Source: Alphaproteobacteria bacterium (GTDB lineage Bacteria; Pseudomonadota; Alphaproteobacteria; Elsterales; Elsteraceae). Taken from it: a DNA stretch of 41,712 bases. The translations under genes were made by a program, and so were the position numbers. Where the stretch lies: contig JAAFIC010000019.1 in the NCBI GenBank assembly GCA_013298565.1, positions 1-41,712 on the forward strand. Reading direction: 5' to 3'. Below, in pieces: positions 15,213 through 22,532 of the stretch (its first letter is position 1; each line of letters opens with the position of its first letter). The notes beneath the pieces were generated by a model that saw only the letters and a program-made list of their open reading frames with translations, did no database searches and was not told where the DNA came from.

Positions 15213-15238
15213 ATTTCACATAGATGGTATTATGAAAT
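15213..15238. promoter_or_regulatory. Inverted repeat upstream of the RES/Xre operon
   Basis: atttca and tgaaat arms are separated by 14 bases in an AT-rich patch just upstream of the antitoxin start at 15176. A perfect TATAAT hexamer on the minus strand (15247-15252) lies a little farther upstream and could be the -10 element. Autoregulation by the Xre-type antitoxin is inferred. Confidence 0.4.
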
Positions 15239-15327
15239 CAATTCGGAATTATAAGATAGTGCCCCTTGTTGAATGACGCATGAATGACTAAAATGACTAG
15301 AAAGATCATCTCAGAGAGGCATCCGCT

Positions 15328-15582
15328 ATGCACGAGGGAGCTTGGACCGTCGCTGAGGCCAAAGCGAAATTTAGCGAAGTCGTTGAATCCGCCCGCACGC
15401 GGGGGCCACAGATCGTTACTCGCAATGGTCGCCGTGCGGTTGCAGTCGTTTCGATCGAAGACTGGGAGCGCAAAGCGCAGCGCAAGGGCAGCTTAGCGGA
15501 TTTCTTTGCGGAGTCGCCGTTACGCGAATCGGGGTTGGAGATTGAGCGCGTACCAGATGGGGCGAGGCCGCTCGACTTATGA
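15328..15582 (+). CDS. Phd/YefM-family antitoxin
   Basis: An 84-residue protein. WTVAEAKAKFSEVVESART and GPQIVTRNGRRAVAVVSIEDWE are the canonical Phd/YefM N-terminal DNA-binding fold. The C-terminal part (about residues 50-84, with LADFFAESPLRESGLEIER) matches the toxin-neutralising tail of antitoxins paired with VapC. The ATG at 15328 has a GAGAGG-type ribosome site upstream. The TGA stop overlaps the ATG of a VapC-like start (ATGA at 15579-15582), the classic coupled arrangement, but the toxin downstream is only a stub. It is therefore an intact antitoxin left without its toxin. Confidence 0.9.
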   Translation: MHEGAWTVAEAKAKFSEVVESARTRGPQIVTRNGRRAVAVVSIEDWERKAQRKGSLADFFAESPLRESGLEIERVPDGARPLDL

Positions 15583-15701
15583 GCTTTTTGCTCGATACCA
15601 ACATCGTCTCCGAGTGGTGCCGCACCTCAATCCCTGGCAGCAACCCTAACCCACAACCTCCGTCAACTGCCTCAGCGACTTCTCCAGCACATCCCGACTA
15701 A
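15579..15701 (+). pseudogene. VapC-like toxin stub, truncated after about 13 codons
   Basis: The ORF opens MSFLLDTNIVSEW, which is the exact start of PIN-domain VapC ribonucleases, with Asp6 as the first catalytic acid. After about codon 13 the similarity stops: the remaining codons to the TAA at 15699-15701 are proline- and serine-rich and run antisense into the 3' end of the convergent COG0523 gene. The normal protein is about 130 residues with three further acidic residues, all lost. A deletion or rearrangement junction near 15615-15645 is inferred. The product cannot be an active nuclease. Confidence 0.85.
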
Positions 15702-16671
15702 TATCCCGCGTAATCAACACGATGCGGCTGCGGTGATCGTCGTCGGGCCACGCCGGGAGTTGGACGGGTGGGTGCAGCAGATGTTGCACGCCGTGCAGGA
15801 CCGTCGGCACGGTTTGGCCGCGCAGGTTGAGGATGGCTTTCAGGCGTAGAATATCCTCACCGCGATAGGCGGTCAGCGATTGCAGCCACAGCGTTACCGC
15901 GTCCCACGGCAGCGACTCGGTGAGCGTTAGGCAGTGGGCCTCGATGCGGTCGTCGTGGCGGTTCAAATTATGGTGGTGATGATGATGATGGCTGGGCGCC
16001 TCATAGGCATCGGCATGCAACCAGCGGCGCACGTCTAGGCTTTTGGTCGCGGGGTTCCACAGCCCGGCTTCGATCAGGTCGGGCGCGGGCGCGTCAGTAC
16101 TGAGGATTGGCGCTGCGGGGTTCAGCGTGTGCAGCCGGGCTTTCAGCGCCGCAACAGTCGCAGGCTCGGCAATATCTTGCTTCGTGAGAATAATCCGGTC
16201 GGCCACGGCGGCTTGCTTCACCGCTTCGGGCTGGGCCGTTAGCGTGGCATCCCCCACGACGGCATCGACGGTGGTCACGACCCCATCCAAGCGGTAATGC
16301 GCCGCCACCAGCGGGTCTTGCATCAGTGTGTGTAAAATGGGGGCCGGGTCGGCAAGGCCAGTGGTTTCGATGATGACGCGCTCGAACTCCGGCACGGTGC
16401 CGCGCACGCGGTCGATGGCCATTTGCCGCAGGGTTTTCGACAGGTCCGACTGAATCGTGCAGCACAGGCAGCCGGAAGCCATGAGAATGCGCTGCTGGCC
16501 GTCGCTCTCCTCGATCTTTTCGATCAGATGATGGTCCAGCCCGATTTCCCCGAACTCATTGATCAGCACAAGCGCGTTTTTCAGCGCGGCGTCGCGTAAT
16601 AGCCGGTTTAGGAGAGTGGTTTTGCCCGAACCGAGAAAGCCCGTGAGCAGCGTGACGGGAAGCAGGCTCAT
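15646..16671 (-). CDS. COG0523 (CobW/G3E) metallochaperone GTPase, paralogue 1
   Basis: About 341 residues from the ATG at 16671. An in-frame extension to 16752 is rejected because the ATG overlaps the stop of the upstream WD40 gene as ATGA. Walker A GFLGSGKTT is at 11-19, the metal-binding CxCC motif SGCLCC at residues 67-71, ETTGLADPAP follows, then LTKQD as the guanine-specificity motif. A run of seven histidines with nearby His/Asp lies in the linker before the C-terminal CobW_C domain. Such GTPases deliver zinc, cobalt, nickel or other metals to client proteins; the client here is unknown. A second paralogue lies at 19032. Confidence 0.92.
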   Translation of the reverse strand: MSLLPVTLLTGFLGSGKTTLLNRLLRDAALKNALVLINEFGEIGLDHHLIEKIEESDGQQRILMASGCLCCTIQSDLSKTLRQMAIDRVRGTVPEFERVIIETTGLADPAPILHTLMQDPLVAAHYRLDGVVTTVDAVVGDATLTAQPEAVKQAAVADRIILTKQDIAEPATVAALKARLHTLNPAAPILSTDAPAPDLIEAGLWNPATKSLDVRRWLHADAYEAPSHHHHHHHNLNRHDDRIEAHCLTLTESLPWDAVTLWLQSLTAYRGEDILRLKAILNLRGQTVPTVLHGVQHLLHPPVQLPAWPDDDHRSRIVLITRDISRDVLEKSLRQLTEVVG

Positions 16672-17678
16672 GCCGCCTCTCCCGGAACCGAAAAGATCAT
16701 CGCGCGGCCATCGTCCGCCCCCGCGACCAAATGATGACCGTCGCGCGACCACGCAAGGCAGGTAACAGGGCCGCGTTTGGTAACTTGCACTTTGCCGCCC
16801 GCTTGGGTTGCAAGATCGACCATTGCCAGCGTGCCATCCTCATACCCACAGGCGATAAAATGCGTATGGGGGTGAGCGGCAACGCGGGTAACGGTGCTGT
16901 TCTTCACTTCTACCAACTCTAGCGGCGCACGCCCTTCCGGCCCCGGCCCATCGAACGGCCACGCCACCAGCACTTCGGCCCCCGAGGTGCAGAGCCACTG
17001 CCCATCCGCCGAAAACGCCAAGGAACGGACCTTGCTTTGATAGCCGGACATCCGCATCTCGCGCTTTTCATCCAGCCGCCAGCCGTGAACATCGCCTTCC
17101 TGGGTGGAGGTGGCGACAATCGTGCCTTCGGGGTTAATGACGACAGCGAGGTGCGAGCCTTTCCACACTAGCTTGCGCGGCTCGGCACTGCCATCCAGCG
17201 TCCAGAGCGTTGCGCCATTGTAGTGGCAGGCAACGAGGCTTTCGCCGTGCAGGGCAATATCCATCACGGTGCTATCGTGCGGCCCGTAGGTGGCAAGTTC
17301 ACGGCCATCGGCGGCGAGAAGCCGCACGTTTTTCCCCACGGCATAGGCGAGGCGGCCATCGGGCAGGACCGCCATAACCTCGATCCATTGGTGCGGGTGC
17401 TTGGCCCACTCTACCGGCGCACCTTGGGCCGGAATACGCATCACGCACCCATCTTCGCCGCCGGTCACATAACCGCCGTGAGGATGGGCGACCAGCGCCG
17501 TTAGCCCGCCCTTATGCACCTGCGTTTCGCTGGAAATTTGCTGGGCTGCTGTGATGAAGGGAATGCGGCGCAGCTTGCCATTGGCTTGACCCAAAGCGGC
17601 TTCAGTACAATCCCAGGCCACAGTAGCGCGCGTGAGATAACCGTCGAATTTCCAATTAGTCCGGGAGGCGTTTTGCAT
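16668..17678 (-). CDS. WD40-repeat protein
   Basis: A 336-residue protein made of WD40 blades, probably seven, without a signal peptide. Blade signatures include VAHPHGGYVTGGEDGCVMRI, VRSLAFSADGQWLCTSGAE, HTHFIACGYEDGTLAMVDL and VTCLAWSRDGHHLVAGADDGRAMIF. WD40 propellers are scaffolds for protein partners; no catalytic activity is expected. It is translationally coupled to the COG0523 GTPase by a 4-base overlap, which suggests it works with that metallochaperone. Its ATG lies only 2 bp after the stop of the AT-rich gene at 17681, and no ribosome site is visible upstream, so an insertion may have replaced its original leader. Confidence 0.88.
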   Translation of the reverse strand: MQNASRTNWKFDGYLTRATVAWDCTEAALGQANGKLRRIPFITAAQQISSETQVHKGGLTALVAHPHGGYVTGGEDGCVMRIPAQGAPVEWAKHPHQWIEVMAVLPDGRLAYAVGKNVRLLAADGRELATYGPHDSTVMDIALHGESLVACHYNGATLWTLDGSAEPRKLVWKGSHLAVVINPEGTIVATSTQEGDVHGWRLDEKREMRMSGYQSKVRSLAFSADGQWLCTSGAEVLVAWPFDGPGPEGRAPLELVEVKNSTVTRVAAHPHTHFIACGYEDGTLAMVDLATQAGGKVQVTKRGPVTCLAWSRDGHHLVAGADDGRAMIFSVPGEAA

Positions 17679-17680
17679 GT

Positions 17681-18100
17681 TTATAGAAATTTCTCAAGCA
17701 GTTTAGAGAGAATTGTGGGAAAGCTTAGCGTAATTAGAGCGAAAATAAGCAAGGTCCACCAATTCGGTAGAGTCGAGACTCTGCCTTCTAACCTGCCAAA
17801 ACTTTCAGAGGTCGGTAAATTTTTCATTCGCTCGTCAAGTTTAATTTCAATCTTGCCAATTCTTTCATCCAGACGCACCAAGTCGGCCTTGCTCACCATG
17901 TCCTTCGTGCGTTCATCAATCCGCGCAAGCACTGGCTCCAGCCGACCAAGAGTCGCCTTGACTTCTTTTACATCAATCTCAAGGGCTGCCACGCGTGCTT
18001 CCATATCAGGAGTATGGGGAGGACCACCGCCACCGTCAATTGGTGGAGCCAAGGGACGATCTGGAAAATGAATATGAACGCTTTTACGTTTCTCAGTCAT
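17681..18100 (-). CDS. Coiled-coil protein with C-terminal membrane anchor
   Basis: About 139 residues from the ATG at 18100, which has GGGAGG at ideal distance; a longer reading to 18145 is rejected. The N-terminus is basic and followed by a Gly/Pro stretch (PPIDGGGGPPH). A long heptad-like coiled coil follows (about 35-105, with VAALEIDVKEVKATLGRLE and LVRLDERIGKIEIKLDER). The protein ends in a single hydrophobic segment, WWTLLIFALITLSFPTIL, giving a tail-anchored topology. The family is not recognised; similar small proteins occur in phage and mobile-element contexts. The gene is AT-rich relative to its surroundings and overlaps the zinc-ribbon ORF upstream by 8 bases. Confidence 0.75.
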   Translation of the reverse strand: MTEKRKSVHIHFPDRPLAPPIDGGGGPPHTPDMEARVAALEIDVKEVKATLGRLEPVLARIDERTKDMVSKADLVRLDERIGKIEIKLDERMKNLPTSESFGRLEGRVSTLPNWWTLLIFALITLSFPTILSKLLEKFL

Positions 18101-18394
18101 TTTCTTGCCTCCCTCCGTCAAGCCAATCCTGAATGGAATGAGCAAAAATAAATGTCACAACCCCACAATTATCGCAAACAAGAGGGACAAGCTCTTGAAT
18201 AAAAGAAACTCCATGCTTGGGGTGTTTATAAAAATAAGGTATGGCAGGTAAAGTTGACTCATCAGATTGATATATTGGGGCCGTGAATTTACTCTCGCCG
18301 CAGCCATGACAGCGTAAGTTGCTTAATTTTTTTCTACGTATTGCTCAAGTTGAGTATTTGTGAACGAAACCAAGCCTTCCGTCTCTTTTCCCAT
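18093..18394 (-). pseudogene. Zinc-ribbon protein, frame interrupted at an A7 tract
   Basis: The ATG at 18394 (GGGAG upstream) opens a frame MGKETEGLVSFTNTQLEQYV that ends at TAA (18323-18325) after 23 codons. One frame over, an open frame continues to a TGA at 18093-18095 and reads KLSNLRCHGCGESKFTAP, later ELVPLVCDNCGVVTFIF and HSIQDWLDGG. It holds two CxxC knuckles typical of a zinc ribbon and has no start codon of its own. The two parts join perfectly if one base is added to, or the ribosome slips -1 at, the A7 run (18327-18333 on the minus strand). The joined protein would have about 100 residues. It may be a true frameshift, a homopolymer sequencing error, or programmed slippage. Confidence 0.75.
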
Positions 18395-18414
18395 GACGCA
18401 CTCCCGATATATGG

Positions 18415-18442
18415 ATAATACTCGCGCCAAAGCTGAACGCAA
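18415..18442 (-). promoter_or_regulatory. Possible sigma70 promoter for the zinc-ribbon operon
   Basis: On the minus strand, TTGCGT and TATTAT are separated by 16 bases and lie about 20 bases before the ATG at 18394. The -10 matches five of six consensus bases and the -35 only its TTG. It would drive the zinc-ribbon, coiled-coil, WD40 and GTPase genes. Confidence 0.35.
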
Positions 18443-18459
18443 TCAAGTGTACACTTCCC

Positions 18460-19035
18460 TCAGAACGAAGACCCCGGTTCGGCCAAAAACTGCACTTCTT
18501 CGGGCGTGCTCTCGCGGCCCAAAATTTCGTTGCGATGGGGGAAGCGCCCGAAGCGTTGGATAACGGCCCGGTGGCGTTCGGCGTAATCGGCAAGCTGGGC
18601 GCTGGCCAGCTCCGGCGCTTCCGCTTCAAGCTGGCGCATAAGCTCTACACTGCGGTCTTGCAGGGCCAGATTTTCGGCATGTTCCAGCGGCAGGTAGAAG
18701 AACAGCCGCTCCAGCGGGGTGAAGCGCTGTTGATAGCCGCGCTCTAGCCCCAGCAGCGTTACTTCCCGCGCACGGGCATCCCCCAGAAAGGCCAAGGGCG
18801 TGCCGCGATACGCATTGCGCGGGAACTGATCGAGCAGCAGCACGAGCGCAAGGGCGGAGCGCGGTAGCCCATCCCAGCCATCAAGCCCACTGCTGAAGGC
18901 TTGGCCGAGTTCAATCTGGAAGCGCCGGGCGATTTCCTGATCGAACGCCTCGCCGCCGTTAAACCATTCAGTGCGGAACTGTTGGGGCGTTTCGGCCCCA
19001 AACCAGAACTCCAGAATCGCGGCGGAACTGCTCAT
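18460..19035 (-). CDS. DUF924 family protein
   Basis: A 191-residue protein with the hallmarks of DUF924: ILEFWFGAETPQQFRTEWFNGG at the N-terminus, then ALVLLLDQFPRNAYRGTPLAF and FFYLPLEHAENLALQDRSVEL, ending with RFGRFPHRNEILGRESTPEE. The family has an all-helical TPR-like fold, is widespread in proteobacteria, and has no settled function. It is cytosolic. The start ATG at 19035 overlaps the stop of the preceding COG0523 gene by 4 bases, so the two are translationally coupled. Confidence 0.88.
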   Translation of the reverse strand: MSSSAAILEFWFGAETPQQFRTEWFNGGEAFDQEIARRFQIELGQAFSSGLDGWDGLPRSALALVLLLDQFPRNAYRGTPLAFLGDARAREVTLLGLERGYQQRFTPLERLFFYLPLEHAENLALQDRSVELMRQLEAEAPELASAQLADYAERHRAVIQRFGRFPHRNEILGRESTPEEVQFLAEPGSSF

Positions 19036-20000
19036 AGCTTCGGGCCTTGAGCGCAGTTGAGAAAGCCTTCCCGCAGCGCCTCGGCATCCAAATCGCGGCC
19101 AATGAACACAATGCGGCTATCGCGCGTATCACGCCCGCGCCAAGGGTTGCCCCAGCTATGGTTCATCTGCATATGCACGCCCTGAAACACGAAACGGCGG
19201 TTGGAGCCTGAGACGTTTAGAATACCCTTCGAGCGGAAAATATCCTGCCCTTTCAAGCGCAGCAGTGTGCCGATCCAGGCTTCAAACTTATCGGGGTCAA
19301 TCGGCTTATCGGTCGTGATCCCGACCGACGCCACGTCTTCTTCATGATGGTGGTGGTGATGATCGAGGAAATGCGGTTCCTGCTCCAGGATACGGTTCAA
19401 ATCGAACGCGCCCCGGTTGAGAATCTGCTTGAGGTCGATCTCGCTGTTTTGAGTGTGATAAAGCGGCGCGAAGCCATTGATCTTCCGCACGCGGTCTTCC
19501 ACCACCGCCAACTCTTCCGGCGACACAAGATCGACCTTATTCAGCAGCAACACATCGGCAAAGGCGATTTGTTCGACGATTTCATGCCCGTCGCCGACGT
19601 GATCGAGGAAATGTTTGGCATCGACTAGGGTCACGATAGCGTCGAGTTTAGCCGCTGCCTTCACATCAGGATCGACAAAAAAGGTCTGCGCTACCGGGGC
19701 CGGATCGGCAAGGCCCGTGGTTTCCACAATAATGCCATCGAACTCGCGCCCGCGCCGCATCAGGCCGCTGATAATGCGAATCAAATCGCCGCGTACAGTG
19801 CAGCAGATGCAGCCGTTGTTCATCTCGAACACTTCTTCGTCGGACTGCACGATGAGTTGATCGTCAATCCCAAGCTCCGCGAACTCATTGATGACCACAG
19901 CGTATTTCTTGCCGTGCGGTTCGCTCAGAATGCGGTTCAGCAGCGTGGTTTTCCCCGAACCGAGGAAGCCGGTGAGAATGGTAACGGGCAGTTGCAACAT
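19032..20000 (-). CDS. COG0523 (CobW/G3E) metallochaperone GTPase, paralogue 2
   Basis: A 322-residue protein of the same family as the gene at 15646. Walker A GFLGSGKTT is at 11-19, the CxCC motif NGCICC at residues 63-67, ETTGLADPAP follows, then NKVD for guanine recognition. A histidine run DHHHHHHEED lies in the linker, and the C-terminal domain contains LRLKGQDIFRSKGILNV and RDSRIVFIGRDLD. The opening VTILTGFLGSGKTTLLNRIL is very close to zinc-linked members such as YjiA and ZigA. It is followed by DUF924 with overlap. No Zur-type box was recognised upstream. Zinc handling is probable but inferred from subfamily resemblance. Confidence 0.92.
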   Translation of the reverse strand: MLQLPVTILTGFLGSGKTTLLNRILSEPHGKKYAVVINEFAELGIDDQLIVQSDEEVFEMNNGCICCTVRGDLIRIISGLMRRGREFDGIIVETTGLADPAPVAQTFFVDPDVKAAAKLDAIVTLVDAKHFLDHVGDGHEIVEQIAFADVLLLNKVDLVSPEELAVVEDRVRKINGFAPLYHTQNSEIDLKQILNRGAFDLNRILEQEPHFLDHHHHHHEEDVASVGITTDKPIDPDKFEAWIGTLLRLKGQDIFRSKGILNVSGSNRRFVFQGVHMQMNHSWGNPWRGRDTRDSRIVFIGRDLDAEALREGFLNCAQGPKL

Positions 20001-20036
20001 CGGTCAGGGCCTCACTTAGTCGAAGTTTAGGGCGTG

Positions 20037-20249
20037 CTATCGGCGCGGCCTGGTCATATATCGGGCGACAAGGCCGAGGCTTAAAGCCGCCAGCGGCACC
20101 CCCAGCGTGAGCGGCCCCATCAGCGCAAAGCTGGGGGCGGGGCGCGTGTAGGCCGTGTAAATCAGCATCGCCGCCACCCAGAGGGCCGAGCCGACGACCC
20201 AGAGCAACAGCAGATTATAACGCCCCGGCGGGGAAGGTTGGTTCGACAT
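20037..20249 (-). CDS. Small two-helix membrane protein
   Basis: About 70 residues from the ATG at 20249 (MSNQPSPPGRYN). A longer in-frame reading from 20336 adds an unlikely N-terminus. Two hydrophobic segments (about 13-33, LLLLWVVGSALWVAAMLIYTA, and about 41-62) with a short loop predict a hairpin in the inner membrane. The C-terminus is basic (RYMTRPRR). No family is recognised. It lies just upstream of the second COG0523 GTPase, with a 36-bp gap, on the same strand, and may be co-transcribed with it. Confidence 0.55.
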   Translation of the reverse strand: MSNQPSPPGRYNLLLLWVVGSALWVAAMLIYTAYTRPAPSFALMGPLTLGVPLAALSLGLVARYMTRPRR

Positions 20250-20347
20250 GGGCCTCGTCCACAAAATTTCTCTGCCATAGGTGCCGCAGGCGCGGGCTTC
20301 CGACAAGGGGGGTTGCAGCATAGAGTGCAGATTCATATTCTCCTCGC

Positions 20348-20800
20348 ATGGCTATTCTTCCGATTCAACAGATCAAACTGCGTGGAACCTGGGCGCTCGC
20401 GGCAGCAGCGGGCGTTGTGCCGGTTAGCCATAAGCAGCGCCACGGGCGGCAGCGCTTGAAACTGGGGGCCGATACGCTCACCGTAACCGTTGAGCGCGAC
20501 CGTATGCTCAACGATGGCGACGCGCTGGTAACAGAAACTGGCGTCCACTATCTCGTGCAAACGGCGCCAGAGCGCGTGCTGCTGGTGAGTAGTGCCGATA
20601 CAACGGTTACGGCACGCCTGTCCTGGCACTTGGGCGCGCGCGGGGTGCCGTTGGAAATTCAGGTCGGCGGCGTGATTATTCCCGACAGCCCCGCCAATCG
20701 GCAGTTGGTTTCCGGCCTGGGGGCAGAGAGCGAACCGGTGAAGCGCGTGTTTACACCGGAACTCTCGGAACTCATTCGCCCACCACGCCGACGCAGTTAG
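20348..20800 (+). CDS. Orphan UreE-like protein lacking nickel ligands
   Basis: A 150-residue protein whose layout follows urease nickel chaperone UreE. A beta-rich N-terminal half carries LTVTVERDRMLNDGDALVTE, and a ferredoxin-like half opens TARLSWHLGARGVPLEIQVGG. In Klebsiella UreE the matching stretch is YHLGNRHVPLQI, with His96 as the interface nickel ligand; here that histidine is Gly. The following HHDHVL motif (His110, His112) is replaced by IIPDSPAN, and there is no His-rich tail. No urease structural or accessory genes are in the window. It probably keeps the fold but not nickel binding. No convincing ribosome site precedes the ATG. Confidence 0.7.
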   Translation: MAILPIQQIKLRGTWALAAAAGVVPVSHKQRHGRQRLKLGADTLTVTVERDRMLNDGDALVTETGVHYLVQTAPERVLLVSSADTTVTARLSWHLGARGVPLEIQVGGVIIPDSPANRQLVSGLGAESEPVKRVFTPELSELIRPPRRRS

Positions 20801-20820
20801 CGGCAGAGGCCAAAAACGCT

Positions 20821-21183
20821 CTAATCCTGCGGCAACATCGGGCCGAGCGCCCGCCCGCCAATCAGGTGTAGGTGAAAATGCGGCACTTCTTGGTGGCCGT
20901 TTGCGCCGGTATTGGCAATCAGCCGATACCCCGTTTCCGCCACACCACACTGAGTGGCAATCGCGGCAATCGCATCGAAAAACGCTAGTTTTTCAGCAGC
21001 GCTGGCGCTTTCGCTAAAATCCTGCGCGCTGGTGTAAGCGCCTTTCGGGATGATCAGAATATGCACGGGTGCGCGCGGGGAAATATCAGGAAACGCCAGC
21101 ACATGATCGGAGTCATAAACCGGCTTCGATGGGATGTCGCCCCGCAAGATTTTGGCGAATACATTCGACGGATCATAAGACAT
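20821..21183 (-). CDS. HIT-family (HINT-like) nucleotide phosphoramidase
   Basis: A 120-residue protein of normal HINT length. VFAKILRGDIPSKPVYDSDHVLAFPDISPRAPVHILIIPK is the conserved N-terminal core, and the histidine triad is PHFHLHLIGG, including the nucleophilic central His. HINT proteins hydrolyse adenosine 5'-phosphoramidates and lysyl-AMP in the cytosol. It is the last gene of the histidine block, 40 bp after hisE; this association is common in alphaproteobacteria, where the HIT gene closes the his operon. The stop is TAG within gctcta, reminiscent of the repeat termini but too short to claim. Confidence 0.93.
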   Translation of the reverse strand: MSYDPSNVFAKILRGDIPSKPVYDSDHVLAFPDISPRAPVHILIIPKGAYTSAQDFSESASAAEKLAFFDAIAAIATQCGVAETGYRLIANTGANGHQEVPHFHLHLIGGRALGPMLPQD

Positions 21184-21223
21184 CGCTATTTTCCCAAGCT
21201 ATTCTGAGGGCCTGCCCTCTTCG

Positions 21224-21565
21224 TTATTCCTCGTCGTCGTCGGCTTCGCGGCCTAGGTGGGCGTAACCCGACGCACCTTCGCGGCGCGCAAGCTCCCGCC
21301 ACACATCGCCCGGCGCGATGTCCGACGCGGCCCACAACAGAGTAAGATGATACAGTAGATCAGCGCTTTCCGAAACGAGGCGCTTGCGTTTGCCGCGCAC
21401 AGCTTCGATCACCGTTTCCACGGCCTCCTCGCCCACCTTCTGCGCGATCTTATGCGTCCCGCGCGCAAACATTTTGGCCGTGTAGGATGTTTCGGGATCG
21501 GCTTTGCGCTTGCTCTCGATGAGGGCATAAAGATGATCGAGAATATGCGCCGTCGGGGCAGTCAT
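21224..21565 (-). CDS. hisE: Phosphoribosyl-ATP diphosphatase
   Basis: About 113 residues from the ATG at 21565, which has AGAGG nine bases upstream; the ATG at 21577 is too close to that site. HisE performs the second step of histidine synthesis, hydrolysing phosphoribosyl-ATP to phosphoribosyl-AMP. The MazG-like helical fold is shown by KVGEEAVETVIEAVRG and LVSESADLLYHLTLLW, whose Glu and Asp residues bind Mg2+. The C-terminal tail is unusually acidic (READDDEE). It is separated from hisF by a 180-bp spacer (21566-21745) in which nothing else was recognised. Confidence 0.93.
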   Translation of the reverse strand: MTAPTAHILDHLYALIESKRKADPETSYTAKMFARGTHKIAQKVGEEAVETVIEAVRGKRKRLVSESADLLYHLTLLWAASDIAPGDVWRELARREGASGYAHLGREADDDEE

Positions 21566-21745
21566 GAAAGGCTTCATCCTCTTATAGCAAATCCCGGGCA
21601 GGTGCCAAACCTGCGACAACACGTGTGCCCAAGCCGACACAGCGAACCCTGTTGTGAGCATCTCGCACGGCTTTGTCTATATATATGTGCGGAGAGACTA
21701 CACATTTAGGCACTATGTAGGGCGTTAGCACAGGCCGGAGACACT

Positions 21746-22519
21746 CTAAACTGCTTCAACCACAGGTCGCATCGGTATTCCCGCAGCCGCCATATGGGCT
21801 TTCGCCTGCCCGATGGTAAACGTGCCGAAGTGGAAAATGGACGCCGCCAGCACTGCTGCCGCGTGCCCCTGCCGCACGCCATCGACCAGATGATCCAGCG
21901 TTCCCACACCGCCGGACGCAATCACCGGCACCGGCACCGCATCCGATACGGCGCGGGTCAGCGCGAGATCGAAGCCGCTTTTGGTGCCGTCCCGGTCCAT
22001 CGAGGTCAGCAAAAGCTCGCCCGCGCCATACGCCGCCATGCGCTGCGCCCACGCCACCGCCTCTAGCCCGGTTGGGTTGCGCCCGCCGTGGGTGAAAATC
22101 TCCCAGCGCCCCGGCGATACTTGCTTGGCATCGACGGCCACGACAATGCACTGACTGCCGAACTTCTCCGCCGCCTCCTGCACAAACTCGGGCCGATGGA
22201 TCGCAGCGGTATTGATGGAGACTTTATCGGCACCCGCCAACAACAGCCGCCGAATATCCTCTACCGCGCGCACGCCGCCGCCGACGGTCAGCGGCATGAA
22301 ACATTCTGCCGCCGTGCGCGACACGACATCGAGAATCGTTGCGCGATTGTCCGACGAGGCGGTTATGTCGAGAAAGGTCAACTCGTCCGCCCCGGCGGCA
22401 TCATAGAAGCGCGCCTGCTCGACCGGATCGCCCGCATCGACCAAATCAACAAAATTCACGCCTTTGACAACGCGGCCCTCTTTTACATCCAGGCAGGGAA
22501 TGAGGCGGATTTTTAGCAT
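21746..22519 (-). CDS. hisF: Imidazole glycerol phosphate synthase, cyclase subunit
   Basis: 258 residues from the ATG at 22519, which has GGAGAGG upstream; a longer reading to 22579 is rejected. This (beta/alpha)8 barrel uses ammonia from HisH to form imidazole glycerol phosphate and AICAR. The catalytic Asp11 is in IPCLDVKEG and the second aspartate in VVAVDAKQV. The phosphate-binding loops [13 protein letters not shown] and [12 protein letters not shown] are intact. It is the partner of HisH at 23836 and lies 13 bp after hisA in the same operon. Confidence 0.96.
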   Translation of the reverse strand: MLKIRLIPCLDVKEGRVVKGVNFVDLVDAGDPVEQARFYDAAGADELTFLDITASSDNRATILDVVSRTAAECFMPLTVGGGVRAVEDIRRLLLAGADKVSINTAAIHRPEFVQEAAEKFGSQCIVVAVDAKQVSPGRWEIFTHGGRNPTGLEAVAWAQRMAAYGAGELLLTSMDRDGTKSGFDLALTRAVSDAVPVPVIASGGVGTLDHLVDGVRQGHAAAVLAASIFHFGTFTIGQAKAHMAAAGIPMRPVVEAV

Positions 22520-22532
22520 GAAGACCTCTCCT

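Noticed and set aside
20816-20823. acgctcta at the stop codon of the HIT gene, resembling a terminus of the two-hairpin element
   Set aside because: Only 8 bases match and no hairpin or second half is present; chance is likely, although the stop codon position fits the pattern.
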